From Candidatus Zhuqueibacterota bacterium (GTDB lineage: Bacteria > Zhuqueibacterota > Zhuqueibacteria > Residuimicrobiales > Krinioviventaceae), in assembly GCA_016934825.1 (NCBI GenBank), contig JAFGSB010000119.1, positions 1 through 64,000 of the forward strand: a stretch of 64,000 nucleotides of DNA. The letters run 5' to 3'. A model generated the notes under the pieces. That model saw nothing but the letters and a program-made list of their open reading frames with translations. It made no database searches and had not been told where the DNA came from. Below are positions 35,745 through 44,590 of this stretch, one piece after another (the first letter of the stretch is position 1; each line of letters opens with the position of its first letter). Both the position numbers and the translations under genes were made by a program.

Positions 35745-37079
35745 TTAATTTAGGGTATGGGCTTTCTCTTTTATCGTTACCGCCAACAGAACCATCGCAA
35801 CACACGCCAAAAATGCGCCCGTCCCGAATGCAGCCATTGCTCCGAATTCCTTGTATAACAAGCCAAAGATAATACTGGCCGGAAGCGCGCCCAAACCGAT
35901 TGTAAAATTAAACAGACCGAACGCACCGCCTGATTGCTCCGGTTTTACAATATCCGCCACAAATGCCTTTTCCGCCCCTTCACAGAATGCATAATACAGG
36001 GCATATATGGCAAACAGGATAAAAGTAACAATAATCTGCAAAGAATCCGGAAATCTGTCAAGGAGCGCAAAAGCGAGGTAAACAAAAGCATATATACCCC
36101 AGCCTATATTAATGACAATTTTTCTGCCGATTTTATCCGAAAGCGCCCCCAATGAGGTCGAAAAAGCAACCTTGATGATATGAAAAAAAGCCCAGACCAA
36201 CGGTATGAATAGAATATCGATCAGTTTCCGCTGCGCCTGCAAATCTCCAAATCCCCTGACCATATCATTGATAAAAGGTGTAGAATAAACACAAGAATAA
36301 AGCGAACGACTATCATGAACGGCTTCCTGAACTCTGAGCAGCAAAAAAGCATCGGATGAATTGCCGAGGGTAAACAGCAACACAATAAATAAATAAGAAA
36401 TAAAATTTTTATCAAATTGCCGCAAAGAAAAATTAAACTTCTTCCCGGTTGGAACCGGATCGGCTTTTTCCTCAACAAACAACAAAAGCGCCAGCAGCGC
36501 ACATATCCCCGGAATGAGTGCGAGCAAAAATGTCCAGCGGAGAACGGACAGAGTGTCCTGCATTTTAAAAACAAGTATAAGTACAGCTAAAACAATCAAA
36601 GCTAAAAACGGTCCGGCAACTGCGCCGGCATGGTCCATGGCCCTGTGAAATCCGTATGCTTTTCCGCGGATGCTGTTATCGACGGATGAAGCGATAAGGG
36701 CATCACGGGGGGCCGTACGAATTCCTTTACCGATCCGGTCCGTCATCCGGACAAATATAATCTGCCATGCCGCGGATACAAGACCTGTCAGGGGCCTCAC
36801 AAGCGTCGATATTCCGTATCCGATCACGACCAGCAATTTTCTTTTGCCAATTTTATCGGAAATGATCCCGCTGACCAGTTTCAGCATGGCGGCCGTTGTC
36901 TCCGCAACGCCTTCTATCACTCCCAAAATCAGGGCGCTTGAACCCAGCAATGTTACGAAAATGGGCACCAGCGGATAGATCATTTCGGATGCCGCGTCGG
37001 TAAACAAACTCACAATTCCAAGTGTGATAACATTACGTGGAATGGCGGCCTTTTTCGTATTTTTTTTATCCAAAATCAC
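35745..37079 (-). CDS. Major facilitator superfamily transporter
   Basis: About 444 aa with 12 predicted membrane helices. An MFS loop motif lies between helices 2 and 3 (GIISDKIGKRKLLVVIGY) and a related one in the second half (GALSDKIGRKIVINIGW). The sequence pattern resembles the YfkF-like group of uncharacterised permeases. I prefer the GTG at 37079, which has AAGGGG five bases upstream, to the TTG at 37100 that has no suitable site. The transported compound cannot be inferred. It is transcribed in the same direction as the subtilase gene, from which it is separated by a strong hairpin. Confidence 0.85.
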   Translation of the reverse strand: MILDKKNTKKAAIPRNVITLGIVSLFTDAASEMIYPLVPIFVTLLGSSALILGVIEGVAETTAAMLKLVSGIISDKIGKRKLLVVIGYGISTLVRPLTGLVSAAWQIIFVRMTDRIGKGIRTAPRDALIASSVDNSIRGKAYGFHRAMDHAGAVAGPFLALIVLAVLILVFKMQDTLSVLRWTFLLALIPGICALLALLLFVEEKADPVPTGKKFNFSLRQFDKNFISYLFIVLLFTLGNSSDAFLLLRVQEAVHDSRSLYSCVYSTPFINDMVRGFGDLQAQRKLIDILFIPLVWAFFHIIKVAFSTSLGALSDKIGRKIVINIGWGIYAFVYLAFALLDRFPDSLQIIVTFILFAIYALYYAFCEGAEKAFVADIVKPEQSGGAFGLFNFTIGLGALPASIIFGLLYKEFGAMAAFGTGAFLACVAMVLLAVTIKEKAHTLN

Positions 37080-37156
37080 AAAAGCCCCTTGACCTGTCAA
37101 AAAATGTTATGATTGAACTCCTGCTATATTCCATCTTCCCATCGTAATCCTGTACG

Positions 37157-37190
37157 ACACACCCCGGCATCCGTATGTTCCGGGGTGTGT
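37157..37190. terminator. Hairpin downstream of the subtilase gene
   Basis: Eleven-base perfect arms ACACACCCCGG / CCGGGGTGTGT lie eight bases beyond the subtilase stop. The T-rich tract is on the plus-strand side, so termination of the minus-strand transcript would rely on the stem alone. Confidence 0.5.
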
Positions 37191-37198
37191 TTTATTCT

Positions 37199-40100
37199 TT
37201 ATTTCACCAGCAGCATTTTGGCCGTACGGGTAAAACGTTCGGTCTCCATTTTGTACAGGTAAACGCCGCTTTGCAGAGTTGACGCGTCAAACCGCACATT
37301 GTGACTGCCCGGTTCCCGGATTTCATTGACCAGCAGGGCAACTTCCTGCCCCAGCAGATTATATACGTTGAGCCGGACGTGAGTCCGTACGGGCAGACTG
37401 AAATCTATGGTCGTGACCGGGTTGAACGGATTCGGATAGTTCTGCTCCAGCGTATAAACCGCCGGTGTTGTATTTTTTTCCTGAACCGCCGTGCCGGAAT
37501 TGATGTTGACGGTCACCATAACCTGTGGTTCATCCGGATCGTTTGATTGTATGGTAATGGTTCCGGTTTGCGGACTGCTGCCGGCATCCTTCCAGTCCAC
37601 ATTCACCTGCACCTGCTGGAAAAATCCGCTGTTGATATCAAAGGGCGTGCCGGAATACCCGGACGTCGTCAGCCAGGTTTTATCGCTGGTTATGGATGAA
37701 ACGGTGAGTTTTTTCAGACCGTTATTCTGAATAATGAAAATCGGGGTGTCGTTACTGGTCCCGGCCGCCGTGATAGCTTTGTAGATGTTAAGCTTACCGT
37801 GTGTAACACATTTCCCGATCATGGCGCCGTTAACGTCCACATTGTCCAGAATAGTATTCTTCAGATCGAGCCATGTTAACTCCGGCTTGTGTGAAAGCAG
37901 CAGTGCGGCGGCTCCTGAAACCTGCGGCGTGGACATGGATGTACCTGAAATAACACCATAATATTGTAAATTCAGCCCGGCGCCGGGTGTGCCGAAATTT
38001 ATGTCCGTAACATTACCGGGTTTTGTCGATAAAATATCCGTGCCGTATGCGGCAAGATCCACCGTGGTGGCGCCGTAATTTGAAAAAGTGGAAATATAAT
38101 CATCATGGTCGAGCGAGGCAACGGTGATAATATTGTCGCAGTTATATCCGCCCGGATAATGCGGCTCGGCATCAACATCTTTGGAATCATTGCCTGCCGA
38201 GGAAACAAACAAAACATTGGAATTTCGAATGGCCATCTCATACATCGTGTTATAAGAACCACCGCCGGTGCTGTTCTGGATAACATCCACGCCGTTTGCA
38301 ACGGCATATTCTATGGCGGTGATCGCGTTGGAATTGCTTCCAGATCCCTCATCATCAAGATATTTCAGGACCATCATTTTTACGGTCCAGCATACACCGG
38401 TTACTCCTTCGCCATTGTTGCCCACGGCGCCGACGGTTCCGGCCACGTGGGTGCCGTGACCGCAATAATCGGATGGATCATTATCATTATAAGCCCAGTC
38501 CCAGCCGTAAACATCATCCACATAGCCGTTCTTATCATCATCGATTCCGTTATTCGGCGTTTCATCGGGATTCACCCACATATTCGCCGCCAGGTCCGGG
38601 TGGTCATAATCGATTCCGGAATCCAGAACACCGACGATCACATTATTATTGCCTGTATTGGTATCCCACGCTTCCGGGGCGTCTATATCCGCATCATTCG
38701 TACCCCCGGTCTGACCGGTATTGTGCAGTCCGAACAACCCTTTAAAGCCCGGGTCATTTGGTACGGCGTCGATTGAATTTTTCATGTTCGGCTCAATCAG
38801 TTCCACCTCCGGGAGGTCCAGAAGGGACCGGGCTTTATCGCCCACATTCTGCGAGTCGGTAATCCTGACATAAAATCCGTTGGGGATGATCTTATAAGCC
38901 CTGATAACTTCAAGTCCATGATCCCGCATAAACGTTGTTATTTGCTCCGCCGTTAACGTGTCCCTGAACTTTATCAGCAGTTCATTCTCCGTATGTTCCG
39001 CTTTTAATTGAACCTCAAGTCTTTCTCTTTTGGATTGAAGCGCATTGATGTTTGCCGGTTTTTGTAAACTTCCCGGCGGTGGAGGATTCAGGTACAGGAC
39101 AGAATTCTGCAAATTTATATCCGGTTCTCCGGAGGTAACATTAATTTTTAATTTCTCATAAAAATAACTGGCGTTGTTGTCTTCATCTGATTCAGCTATT
39201 TCTCCCTTATTATCTATAAATACAATCAGATAATACTCGCCGGCCGGAATTGAACCGAACATGGACAAATCCGCACTCGATTCGATTGTATAATAATAAC
39301 CCGGCAGTAATATATCCGGGGTGCTGGCATCAGTCACCATCAGGTCCTGGTCGGTCAGGACCAAATCCTGTGAAATATACCAACCGGTGCTGAAAACCGG
39401 GGCGGTTGTTTGACCAAAGTTCCCGATACTTATCACAACATCCAGTTTTTTTGTCAGATCATTGTAACGGTATCCGTTCGTGGAACCGACCCCCTGGTAA
39501 AAAGAGAGATCGGGCGAACCGGTGCCGCCGAAGAATATTTGTTGAGAAACAAAATAATTGGCGTTATTGGTTTCATCACTCTCCAGAACATTATTCAAAT
39601 CATCCGCCACCACCCACAGGTAATAATTACCCGCCTTTAAACCGCTTACATTATCCAAATCCACGTTTGCGGTTGCGTTGACAAAATAACCGGGTTGTAA
39701 CCCGGCGCTCATATTTGCTGATATAATGAAAAAATCGCTGATACCCAGGGTCGTATATTCCGACAGGTACCATCCGACCCGGTAACTCCCGGCATTTGCG
39801 GTGCCATTATTGGCTATACTGTTGGTAACGGTCAGTGCATTTGTCGCTGAATTAAATGAAAAATTATTAGTGGAATTGGTCCCGGTATATATAATTAAAT
39901 CCGGTAGTCCGGAGCCGGAATATGTGATTTGGGGACTGGAAAAATAATTATAATTATTGGTCTCGTCCGATTCCCCTACTGAATTCAGATCGTCGGTAAC
40001 AATCCACAAATAATAGGTGCCGGATTGTAAATTGGAAACATTATCGAGATCGGCCGTGGCCTGCAGATTTACATAATAACCGGCCGCCAGTCCCGCGGCC

Positions 40101-40636
40101 TGGGTGACTGAAGTGACAAAATAATCATTAACATCCAAAACAAGGTTGTTTGACAGATACCAGCCGACGCGGAAAGCGCCGCTGGCAGCGTTACCCCCGT
40201 TTGCGAAACTGTTGTATACATTAAGAACATTCGTACTTGTATTGAACGTGAATGAATTATATGAACCGGAACCGGTATACAGATAAAGATCAGGGGCCAG
40301 CAAAGATTCATCAGTCCCGGTAACTGATGTTAAAGAATTGTTTTTATAGAATAAATCGGAACCGTTCAATTCAATTGTTTGTTCACCCGTTTCTTCAAAT
40401 AATAATGTTCCCGATGTCCTTGCCATTTGAAAAATGTTTTCGGATTTCGGCGAACCGGCCTGGCGGCGCAGAACCGGCTCTTTTAACAGTTCGGTTGAAT
40501 CCAGAGACGATATACGGATCCGTTTTTCAGGATCGATGCTCACTTTAAATCCCGCTAATATACCTGAATTTCCGGCAATCGCGAAATGAGTTAAAAACAG
40601 GAAAGCAATGGTGAACATCACGGAAAATCTTTTCAT
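37199..40636 (-). CDS. Secreted subtilisin-like protease with CARDB repeats and NYPNPFN tail
   Basis: An 1145-aa exported protein. A signal peptide (FTIAFLFLTHFAIAG) is followed by three CARDB-type repeats of about 125 aa (each with PDLxxYxGxxSxNxFxF and GWYLS), and then a prodomain-like segment (ELLIKFRDTLTAEQITTFMRD). The S8 peptidase domain has Asp in VGVLDSGIDYDHPDL (about residue 672), His in CGHGTHVAGT (about 727) and Ser in ISGTSMSTPQVSGA (about 898). It ends with EQNYPNPFNPVTTIDFSLP and an FlgD-Ig-like module. CARDB domains before the catalytic domain are unusual and may bind the cell surface. GAGGAGAAAAGG precedes the ATG. Confidence 0.9.
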   Translation of the reverse strand: MKRFSVMFTIAFLFLTHFAIAGNSGILAGFKVSIDPEKRIRISSLDSTELLKEPVLRRQAGSPKSENIFQMARTSGTLLFEETGEQTIELNGSDLFYKNNSLTSVTGTDESLLAPDLYLYTGSGSYNSFTFNTSTNVLNVYNSFANGGNAASGAFRVGWYLSNNLVLDVNDYFVTSVTQAAGLAAGYYVNLQATADLDNVSNLQSGTYYLWIVTDDLNSVGESDETNNYNYFSSPQITYSGSGLPDLIIYTGTNSTNNFSFNSATNALTVTNSIANNGTANAGSYRVGWYLSEYTTLGISDFFIISANMSAGLQPGYFVNATANVDLDNVSGLKAGNYYLWVVADDLNNVLESDETNNANYFVSQQIFFGGTGSPDLSFYQGVGSTNGYRYNDLTKKLDVVISIGNFGQTTAPVFSTGWYISQDLVLTDQDLMVTDASTPDILLPGYYYTIESSADLSMFGSIPAGEYYLIVFIDNKGEIAESDEDNNASYFYEKLKINVTSGEPDINLQNSVLYLNPPPPGSLQKPANINALQSKRERLEVQLKAEHTENELLIKFRDTLTAEQITTFMRDHGLEVIRAYKIIPNGFYVRITDSQNVGDKARSLLDLPEVELIEPNMKNSIDAVPNDPGFKGLFGLHNTGQTGGTNDADIDAPEAWDTNTGNNNVIVGVLDSGIDYDHPDLAANMWVNPDETPNNGIDDDKNGYVDDVYGWDWAYNDNDPSDYCGHGTHVAGTVGAVGNNGEGVTGVCWTVKMMVLKYLDDEGSGSNSNAITAIEYAVANGVDVIQNSTGGGSYNTMYEMAIRNSNVLFVSSAGNDSKDVDAEPHYPGGYNCDNIITVASLDHDDYISTFSNYGATTVDLAAYGTDILSTKPGNVTDINFGTPGAGLNLQYYGVISGTSMSTPQVSGAAALLLSHKPELTWLDLKNTILDNVDVNGAMIGKCVTHGKLNIYKAITAAGTSNDTPIFIIQNNGLKKLTVSSITSDKTWLTTSGYSGTPFDINSGFFQQVQVNVDWKDAGSSPQTGTITIQSNDPDEPQVMVTVNINSGTAVQEKNTTPAVYTLEQNYPNPFNPVTTIDFSLPVRTHVRLNVYNLLGQEVALLVNEIREPGSHNVRFDASTLQSGVYLYKMETERFTRTAKMLLVK

Positions 40637-40677
40637 GACCTTTTCTCCTCAAATTTTATCCATCTGACAAACAAATC

Positions 40678-40841
40678 ACCGGTGTCCGGTTAACGGACGC
40701 CGTTGCCTGATTCGGTTTAAAAGTTCAATAAAATTAATTTGAATAATTATAACAATTTAATTTTGTTTACACATCAAATGCTAATCTAATTTAGAAAACT
40801 TTAATAACATAATATGTTGAGAGTGTCGTGTCCGGGTTTAA
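40678..40841. repeat. Hairpin plus 19-mer repeat, copy 2
   Basis: A hairpin ACCGGTGTCCG / CGGACGCCGTT at 40678-40704 is followed 119 bases later by GTGTCGTGTCCGGGTTTAA at 40823-40841. The same pair occurs near 63824-63977, where the 19-mer is identical. Here it lies 42 bases upstream of the subtilase start. Confidence 0.72.
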
Positions 40842-41278
40842 TCGCACACTGGTAAAAACAAATATAAAATATTATCATTCTCGGATTATGCGCTCGCTCA
40901 CAATATAAGTAATTCTTTTACTCATTTTAAAATTGAATAAAATGTTTAAAACGGTTTTGATATTTCCCCCGGTTAAAAAAAGCTGGTATTCCTGCATTTT
41001 CCATTGCGGTCCGGTTATGTCGCACACATACAATCCTGTTTATTTAATCATCATGAAAATATAAAACAATAATAATGGAAATTAATAAAAAAGTCAATAA
41101 TTATTAAAAATCGATATGAATACAATTTATATAAAATTTTTTACTTCCGGGAAATGGTAGCCGGTATTCTTTTCACGGGATTTCCCTATGATCCGCACTA
41201 TACGCTTCATAGCGCACCTGGGGATCGCCGTCACCCAACGTGTAATCCACCTGATGGCACTGCAGAAATTATTAATTA

Positions 41279-41357
41279 TGATTGATTCAGAACAAATTCC
41301 AATCCTTACTATAGTTTTGAAAGGTGGTCTACACACGGCATTTCAGACATGATCCGG
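41279..41357. repeat. 79-base dispersed repeat, copy A
   Basis: It begins TGATTGATTCAG and ends ATCCGG. It aligns without gaps to 44479-44557; 34 of the first 42 bases are identical and the middle part is diverged. The two copies flank the CBM9/DUF5916 gene in direct orientation. Confidence 0.65.
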
Positions 41358-41685
41358 ATTCACGCCCCGGGGCTTCATCAATTACACTCCGGACTGGGGT
41401 GTTGGAGACGAGCTAGGAATATGTCGCACTAATTTCCCCGCTCCAGCAATATCAAATACTGACCTGGTCATTGAATAAATCCAAATGAGTATTATAAACT
41501 TGAACACTATCAATAGGTTTTTTATATTATTTGTACAATGTCTTAACATAAAAACAATAAAAATTCTCTTACACAGTCTAAAGTATATTCGGCAAAAAAC
41601 AAAGCCGTAACATCCGTATAAAAAGCCATATCAAATTTGTTTGCTTGTTCATTCGTAATGTTACGTTTTCGTCAGGAGTATCCTT

Positions 41686-43899
41686 ATGAAATATTCCGTT
41701 TCTCACAGCATGACCTTTATTATATGTCTTTTTATGTTTAATCCCGCTTTATCCGCAGTGCAAAATCAAAACCGGACGCAACCGGATTCCACTCTTAACA
41801 GAGACAAAATTGAAATTTTTGTTCATTGGACGGATAAAAAAATTGTGGTTGACGGCGTACTGGACGATAAAGCCTGGAACGATGCCGAACCTTACGAGGA
41901 TTATTTTTTTCAGCATCAGCCCCTCGACCGGGAACCCTCCAGTGAAAAAACCCGCGTAATGGTCCTGCAGGACGATAAAATGATCTATTTCGGATTTCAA
42001 TGTTACGATTCCGAACCGGATAAAATATTCGCCTCATCTATGCGCCGGGATATGAATTACGGCAGTGGTGAAGTCATTGAACTACTGCTTGATACTTTTC
42101 AGGACAATCGGAACTGTTACGCTTTTGATACCAATCCCCTGGGGGGAAAGGGCGACGCGATCATCAGTGATCAGGGCAACCATATTAACAAACAATGGGA
42201 CTGTGTTATAAATATGGATGGTAAACTGAATGATAAAGGCTGGGCGGCCGAATTCGCGATTCCGTTTAAATCGCTCAAGTATAAACACAGTGAGGTTGTC
42301 GACTGGAACATTAACATTACGAGGGAAATCAAACACCGACAGGAAGAAACTTATCTTGTGCCTGTTCCGCGAGAGCTGGGGCATTCGGCCAAATTTCGGG
42401 GTGAATTATTTGCACTCCTTCACAATATCAGGCCGCCTGAACAAGGGCTCAATTTCGAAGTTTATCCTTACGCGCTCACCGGACAAACAAACATTTATGG
42501 GAATGAACAACAGAAAACAAACGAATTCCACAGCGGGATAGATTTTAAATATGATATTACCCCGCAACTGGCCCTGGACCTCACTTATAAAACCGATTTT
42601 GCCCAGGCGGAAGCGGAAGAAGAAATCGTCAACGTGACAAGGTTCAATGTCCGCCGCGAGGAGAAACGGGAATTCTTTTTACAAAACGCCGGTCTGTTTC
42701 AGTTCGGACCCGGGCAGAGATCACAATCCAATTTTATCCTTTTTGATTCCCGGACAATAGGAATTCAGGACAGGCAGCGCATTCCGCTGCTCGGCGGCGG
42801 CAAGCTGACCGGCAAAGCAGGAAAATATTCCATTGCCGCGCTCAGTTTACAGAGTGAGGGGACCGCACTGGAAGGAGGAATACACCAGTCGTCAACCAAT
42901 TATACCGCTGTGCGGATCAAGCGGGATGTTTCAAAAAATTCACATATTGGTCTTATGACGCTAAACCAGCAGTCAACTTCAGATCAATATTCACGTGTTT
43001 TCGGTGTGGACGGTCTTTGGAATGTAACCCAGGCCATACGGTTCGATGCCTCCGCGGCTAAATCATTCTCTCCGCAAACAACATCCACATCCAATGATAT
43101 GGCCGGAGATGTTGGCTTTGTTTTGAACAAAAAATGGATCGATTTAAATATCAGATATACACACATCGACTCCTTATTCAATCCGCAAATGGGATTTGTA
43201 CGGCGGTCCAACATTCGCAACACGGACGGAAATGTAATTTTAACAAAATGGTTCAATGGAAAGATTATCGACAATATTGCTTTTTCTTCCGGGCTGTTAT
43301 ACATCACGGACCACCACCAGGTATTACAGACACGCAATAATACATTTTCCGGCTCCATGTTACTACGGAGAGGGGATGAAATAAGTCTGACCATTACACG
43401 TTCTTATGAATTTGTCCCCGTTGATGCGTCTATCCGCGATATGACAATTTTTGCCGGCGTTTATGATACCTGGTTTCAGTCGATCAGTTTTGATTCTTAT
43501 CGGGCAAGACCCGTGAATATTGATTTGACTTTTCAGTGGGGTCAATTGTTTGACGGTAAACAGCAATCGGCCAATTTGACGGGAACAGCTAAATTATCCA
43601 ATCATTTGTCTGTGGACATGGCATATACTTACAATCACCTGGATTTGCTTAACGGCGGTCTTTATTCGCATATCCTGTCTACACGCTGGGCCTATTCCTT
43701 TACACCCGATTTTTTTACTAAAGTTTATTTACAATGGAACACAGCGGACAATCGCTTTTCCGCCAATTTTATTTTAGACTATACCTACCGGCCGCGCAGT
43801 CATATATACCTGGTCTACAACGAAAATCAAAATACGCTGCTGCATGAACCAACGGACCGGATTATCATGCTGAAAATGACCTGGTTATGGCAAATTTAA
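41686..43899 (+). CDS. CBM9-like / DUF5916 outer-membrane protein
   Basis: A 737-aa exported protein with a signal peptide (FIICLFMFNPALSA). Residues 45-240 match the carbohydrate-binding family 9-like domain (VVDGVLDDKAWNDAEPYEDYF, GWAAEFAIPFKSL, WNINITREI). The remaining 490 residues are the DUF5916 region, rich in alternating aromatic strands and ending in a barrel-like terminus (LYLVYNENQNTLLHEPTD, then MLKMTWLWQI). Such proteins are probably outer-membrane barrels with a sugar-binding plug or cap. CAGGAG precedes the ATG. It is flanked by repeats and has no operon partner, so its ligand is unknown. Confidence 0.82.
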   Translation: MKYSVSHSMTFIICLFMFNPALSAVQNQNRTQPDSTLNRDKIEIFVHWTDKKIVVDGVLDDKAWNDAEPYEDYFFQHQPLDREPSSEKTRVMVLQDDKMIYFGFQCYDSEPDKIFASSMRRDMNYGSGEVIELLLDTFQDNRNCYAFDTNPLGGKGDAIISDQGNHINKQWDCVINMDGKLNDKGWAAEFAIPFKSLKYKHSEVVDWNINITREIKHRQEETYLVPVPRELGHSAKFRGELFALLHNIRPPEQGLNFEVYPYALTGQTNIYGNEQQKTNEFHSGIDFKYDITPQLALDLTYKTDFAQAEAEEEIVNVTRFNVRREEKREFFLQNAGLFQFGPGQRSQSNFILFDSRTIGIQDRQRIPLLGGGKLTGKAGKYSIAALSLQSEGTALEGGIHQSSTNYTAVRIKRDVSKNSHIGLMTLNQQSTSDQYSRVFGVDGLWNVTQAIRFDASAAKSFSPQTTSTSNDMAGDVGFVLNKKWIDLNIRYTHIDSLFNPQMGFVRRSNIRNTDGNVILTKWFNGKIIDNIAFSSGLLYITDHHQVLQTRNNTFSGSMLLRRGDEISLTITRSYEFVPVDASIRDMTIFAGVYDTWFQSISFDSYRARPVNIDLTFQWGQLFDGKQQSANLTGTAKLSNHLSVDMAYTYNHLDLLNGGLYSHILSTRWAYSFTPDFFTKVYLQWNTADNRFSANFILDYTYRPRSHIYLVYNENQNTLLHEPTDRIIMLKMTWLWQI

Positions 43900-44009
43900 T
43901 CATCCTGCTCCCTGTTAAACACCTGTTTTACGTCAAGGACCAACTTAAACAATGGAAGGCAATCCAATATATTGCCCAACCTGAGCCGCTCCTGAAATTA
44001 TTTTCCCCC

Positions 44010-44037
44010 GTAGAGGCGAGGCATGCCTCGCCCCTAC
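44010..44037. repeat. 28-bp palindrome GTAGAGGCGAGGCATG...
   Basis: Two 14-base arms meet at GCATGC with a single mismatch and end in GTAG / CTAC. Similar GTAGGGGCG-type palindromes are dispersed in many environmental bacterial genomes. It lies about 110 bases after the CBM9 gene and may work as its terminator hairpin. Confidence 0.7.
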
Positions 44038-44478
44038 AAAATATCTTTCACCTCCACCGGACCGGTCGTCAAGTAGCGAGTTTCGTACCACCGGGCGGAA
44101 CGAGACGAGTGTATCGAGAAGTGGTTCTGAGCGAAAAAATTCTGCAATGTTTGCCCAAAGCGTCCCCTCGGTACGAGACACCTCTCCCGCTCCCGGAGCG
44201 GGAGGACCGCTGTCTCTACTCGGGAACCACGCAACGGGGTGATATGACGGTCCACGCACCGGGGTGTTGGACCGGTCGTCGAGTAAGGCTGTCGAGCTTA
44301 GCGAGACAGACTATATTGAGACGACCTTCGGCGCCGGGATAACCACTGGATTAAAATGAAAATGTCACCTCGATACGTTCCTCCATCCCGTTTTGCGGGA
44401 CAGGAGGAACCACCCGGTGACCGGTGTTCCGGTATAAAGTAATGTAAAGTCCACCTAAAGACGCTGATAATTTTTTTA

Positions 44479-44557
44479 TGATTGATTCAGTACAAAAACC
44501 AATCCTCCCCACTGTTTTGAGAGGTGAATTACACCTGAATCGGACAGTCATATCCGG
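44479..44557. repeat. 79-base dispersed repeat, copy B
   Basis: It aligns gap-free with 41279-41357. It lies directly behind the 3' end of the NifA-like gene. Both copies contain a short minus-strand frame with related peptides (KTxxRIGxCxESII), which follows from the repeat itself. Confidence 0.65.
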
Positions 44558-44590
44558 TGCAAATTGAGCGGATTACACCTGATTAAACAT

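Larger units (their letters stand above)
40637..41685. other. Long non-coding region between subtilase and CBM9 genes
   Basis: This 1049-base divergent spacer contains the hairpin plus 19-mer repeat (40678-40841), a perfect 13-base palindrome AACATAATATGTT at 40806-40818, and one copy of the 79-base repeat (41279-41357). The promoters of both flanking genes must lie here, but none is convincing. The short frame at 41127-41336 falls in the repeat and is probably not a gene. Confidence 0.6.
43900..44590. other. Non-coding mosaic of palindromes and short repeats
   Basis: About 690 bases, GC-richer than the surroundings and without a credible gene. They include the palindrome at 44010-44037, GGACCGGTCGTC direct repeats around 44059 and 44269, a CTCCCGCTCC / GGAGCGGGAG stem around 44190-44211, a CTGTC / GACAG stem around 44288-44310 and the 79-base repeat copy at 44479. 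An open frame at 43887-44342 crosses these repeats and is probably chance. Confidence 0.6.

Noticed and set aside
41029-41040. TACAATCCTGTT as another activator palindrome
   Set aside because: Only seven of eight key bases match and no sigma-54 promoter follows; in AT-rich DNA this may be chance.
41127-41336. Minus-strand frame with KTIVRIGICSESII, similar to a frame at 44351-44551
   Set aside because: The similarity is explained by the 79-bp DNA repeat; flanking parts do not align and no start signal is present.
41591-41605. GGCAAAAAACAAAGC upstream of the CBM9 gene as a sigma-54 promoter
   Set aside because: Spacing between GG and GC is eleven, not ten, and no TACA-N4-TGTA palindrome stands at the proper distance.
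43887-44342. Plus-strand open frame of 151 codons after the CBM9 gene
   Set aside because: It crosses palindromes and direct repeats, has no ribosome-binding site, and its product is low-information with no recognisable fold.
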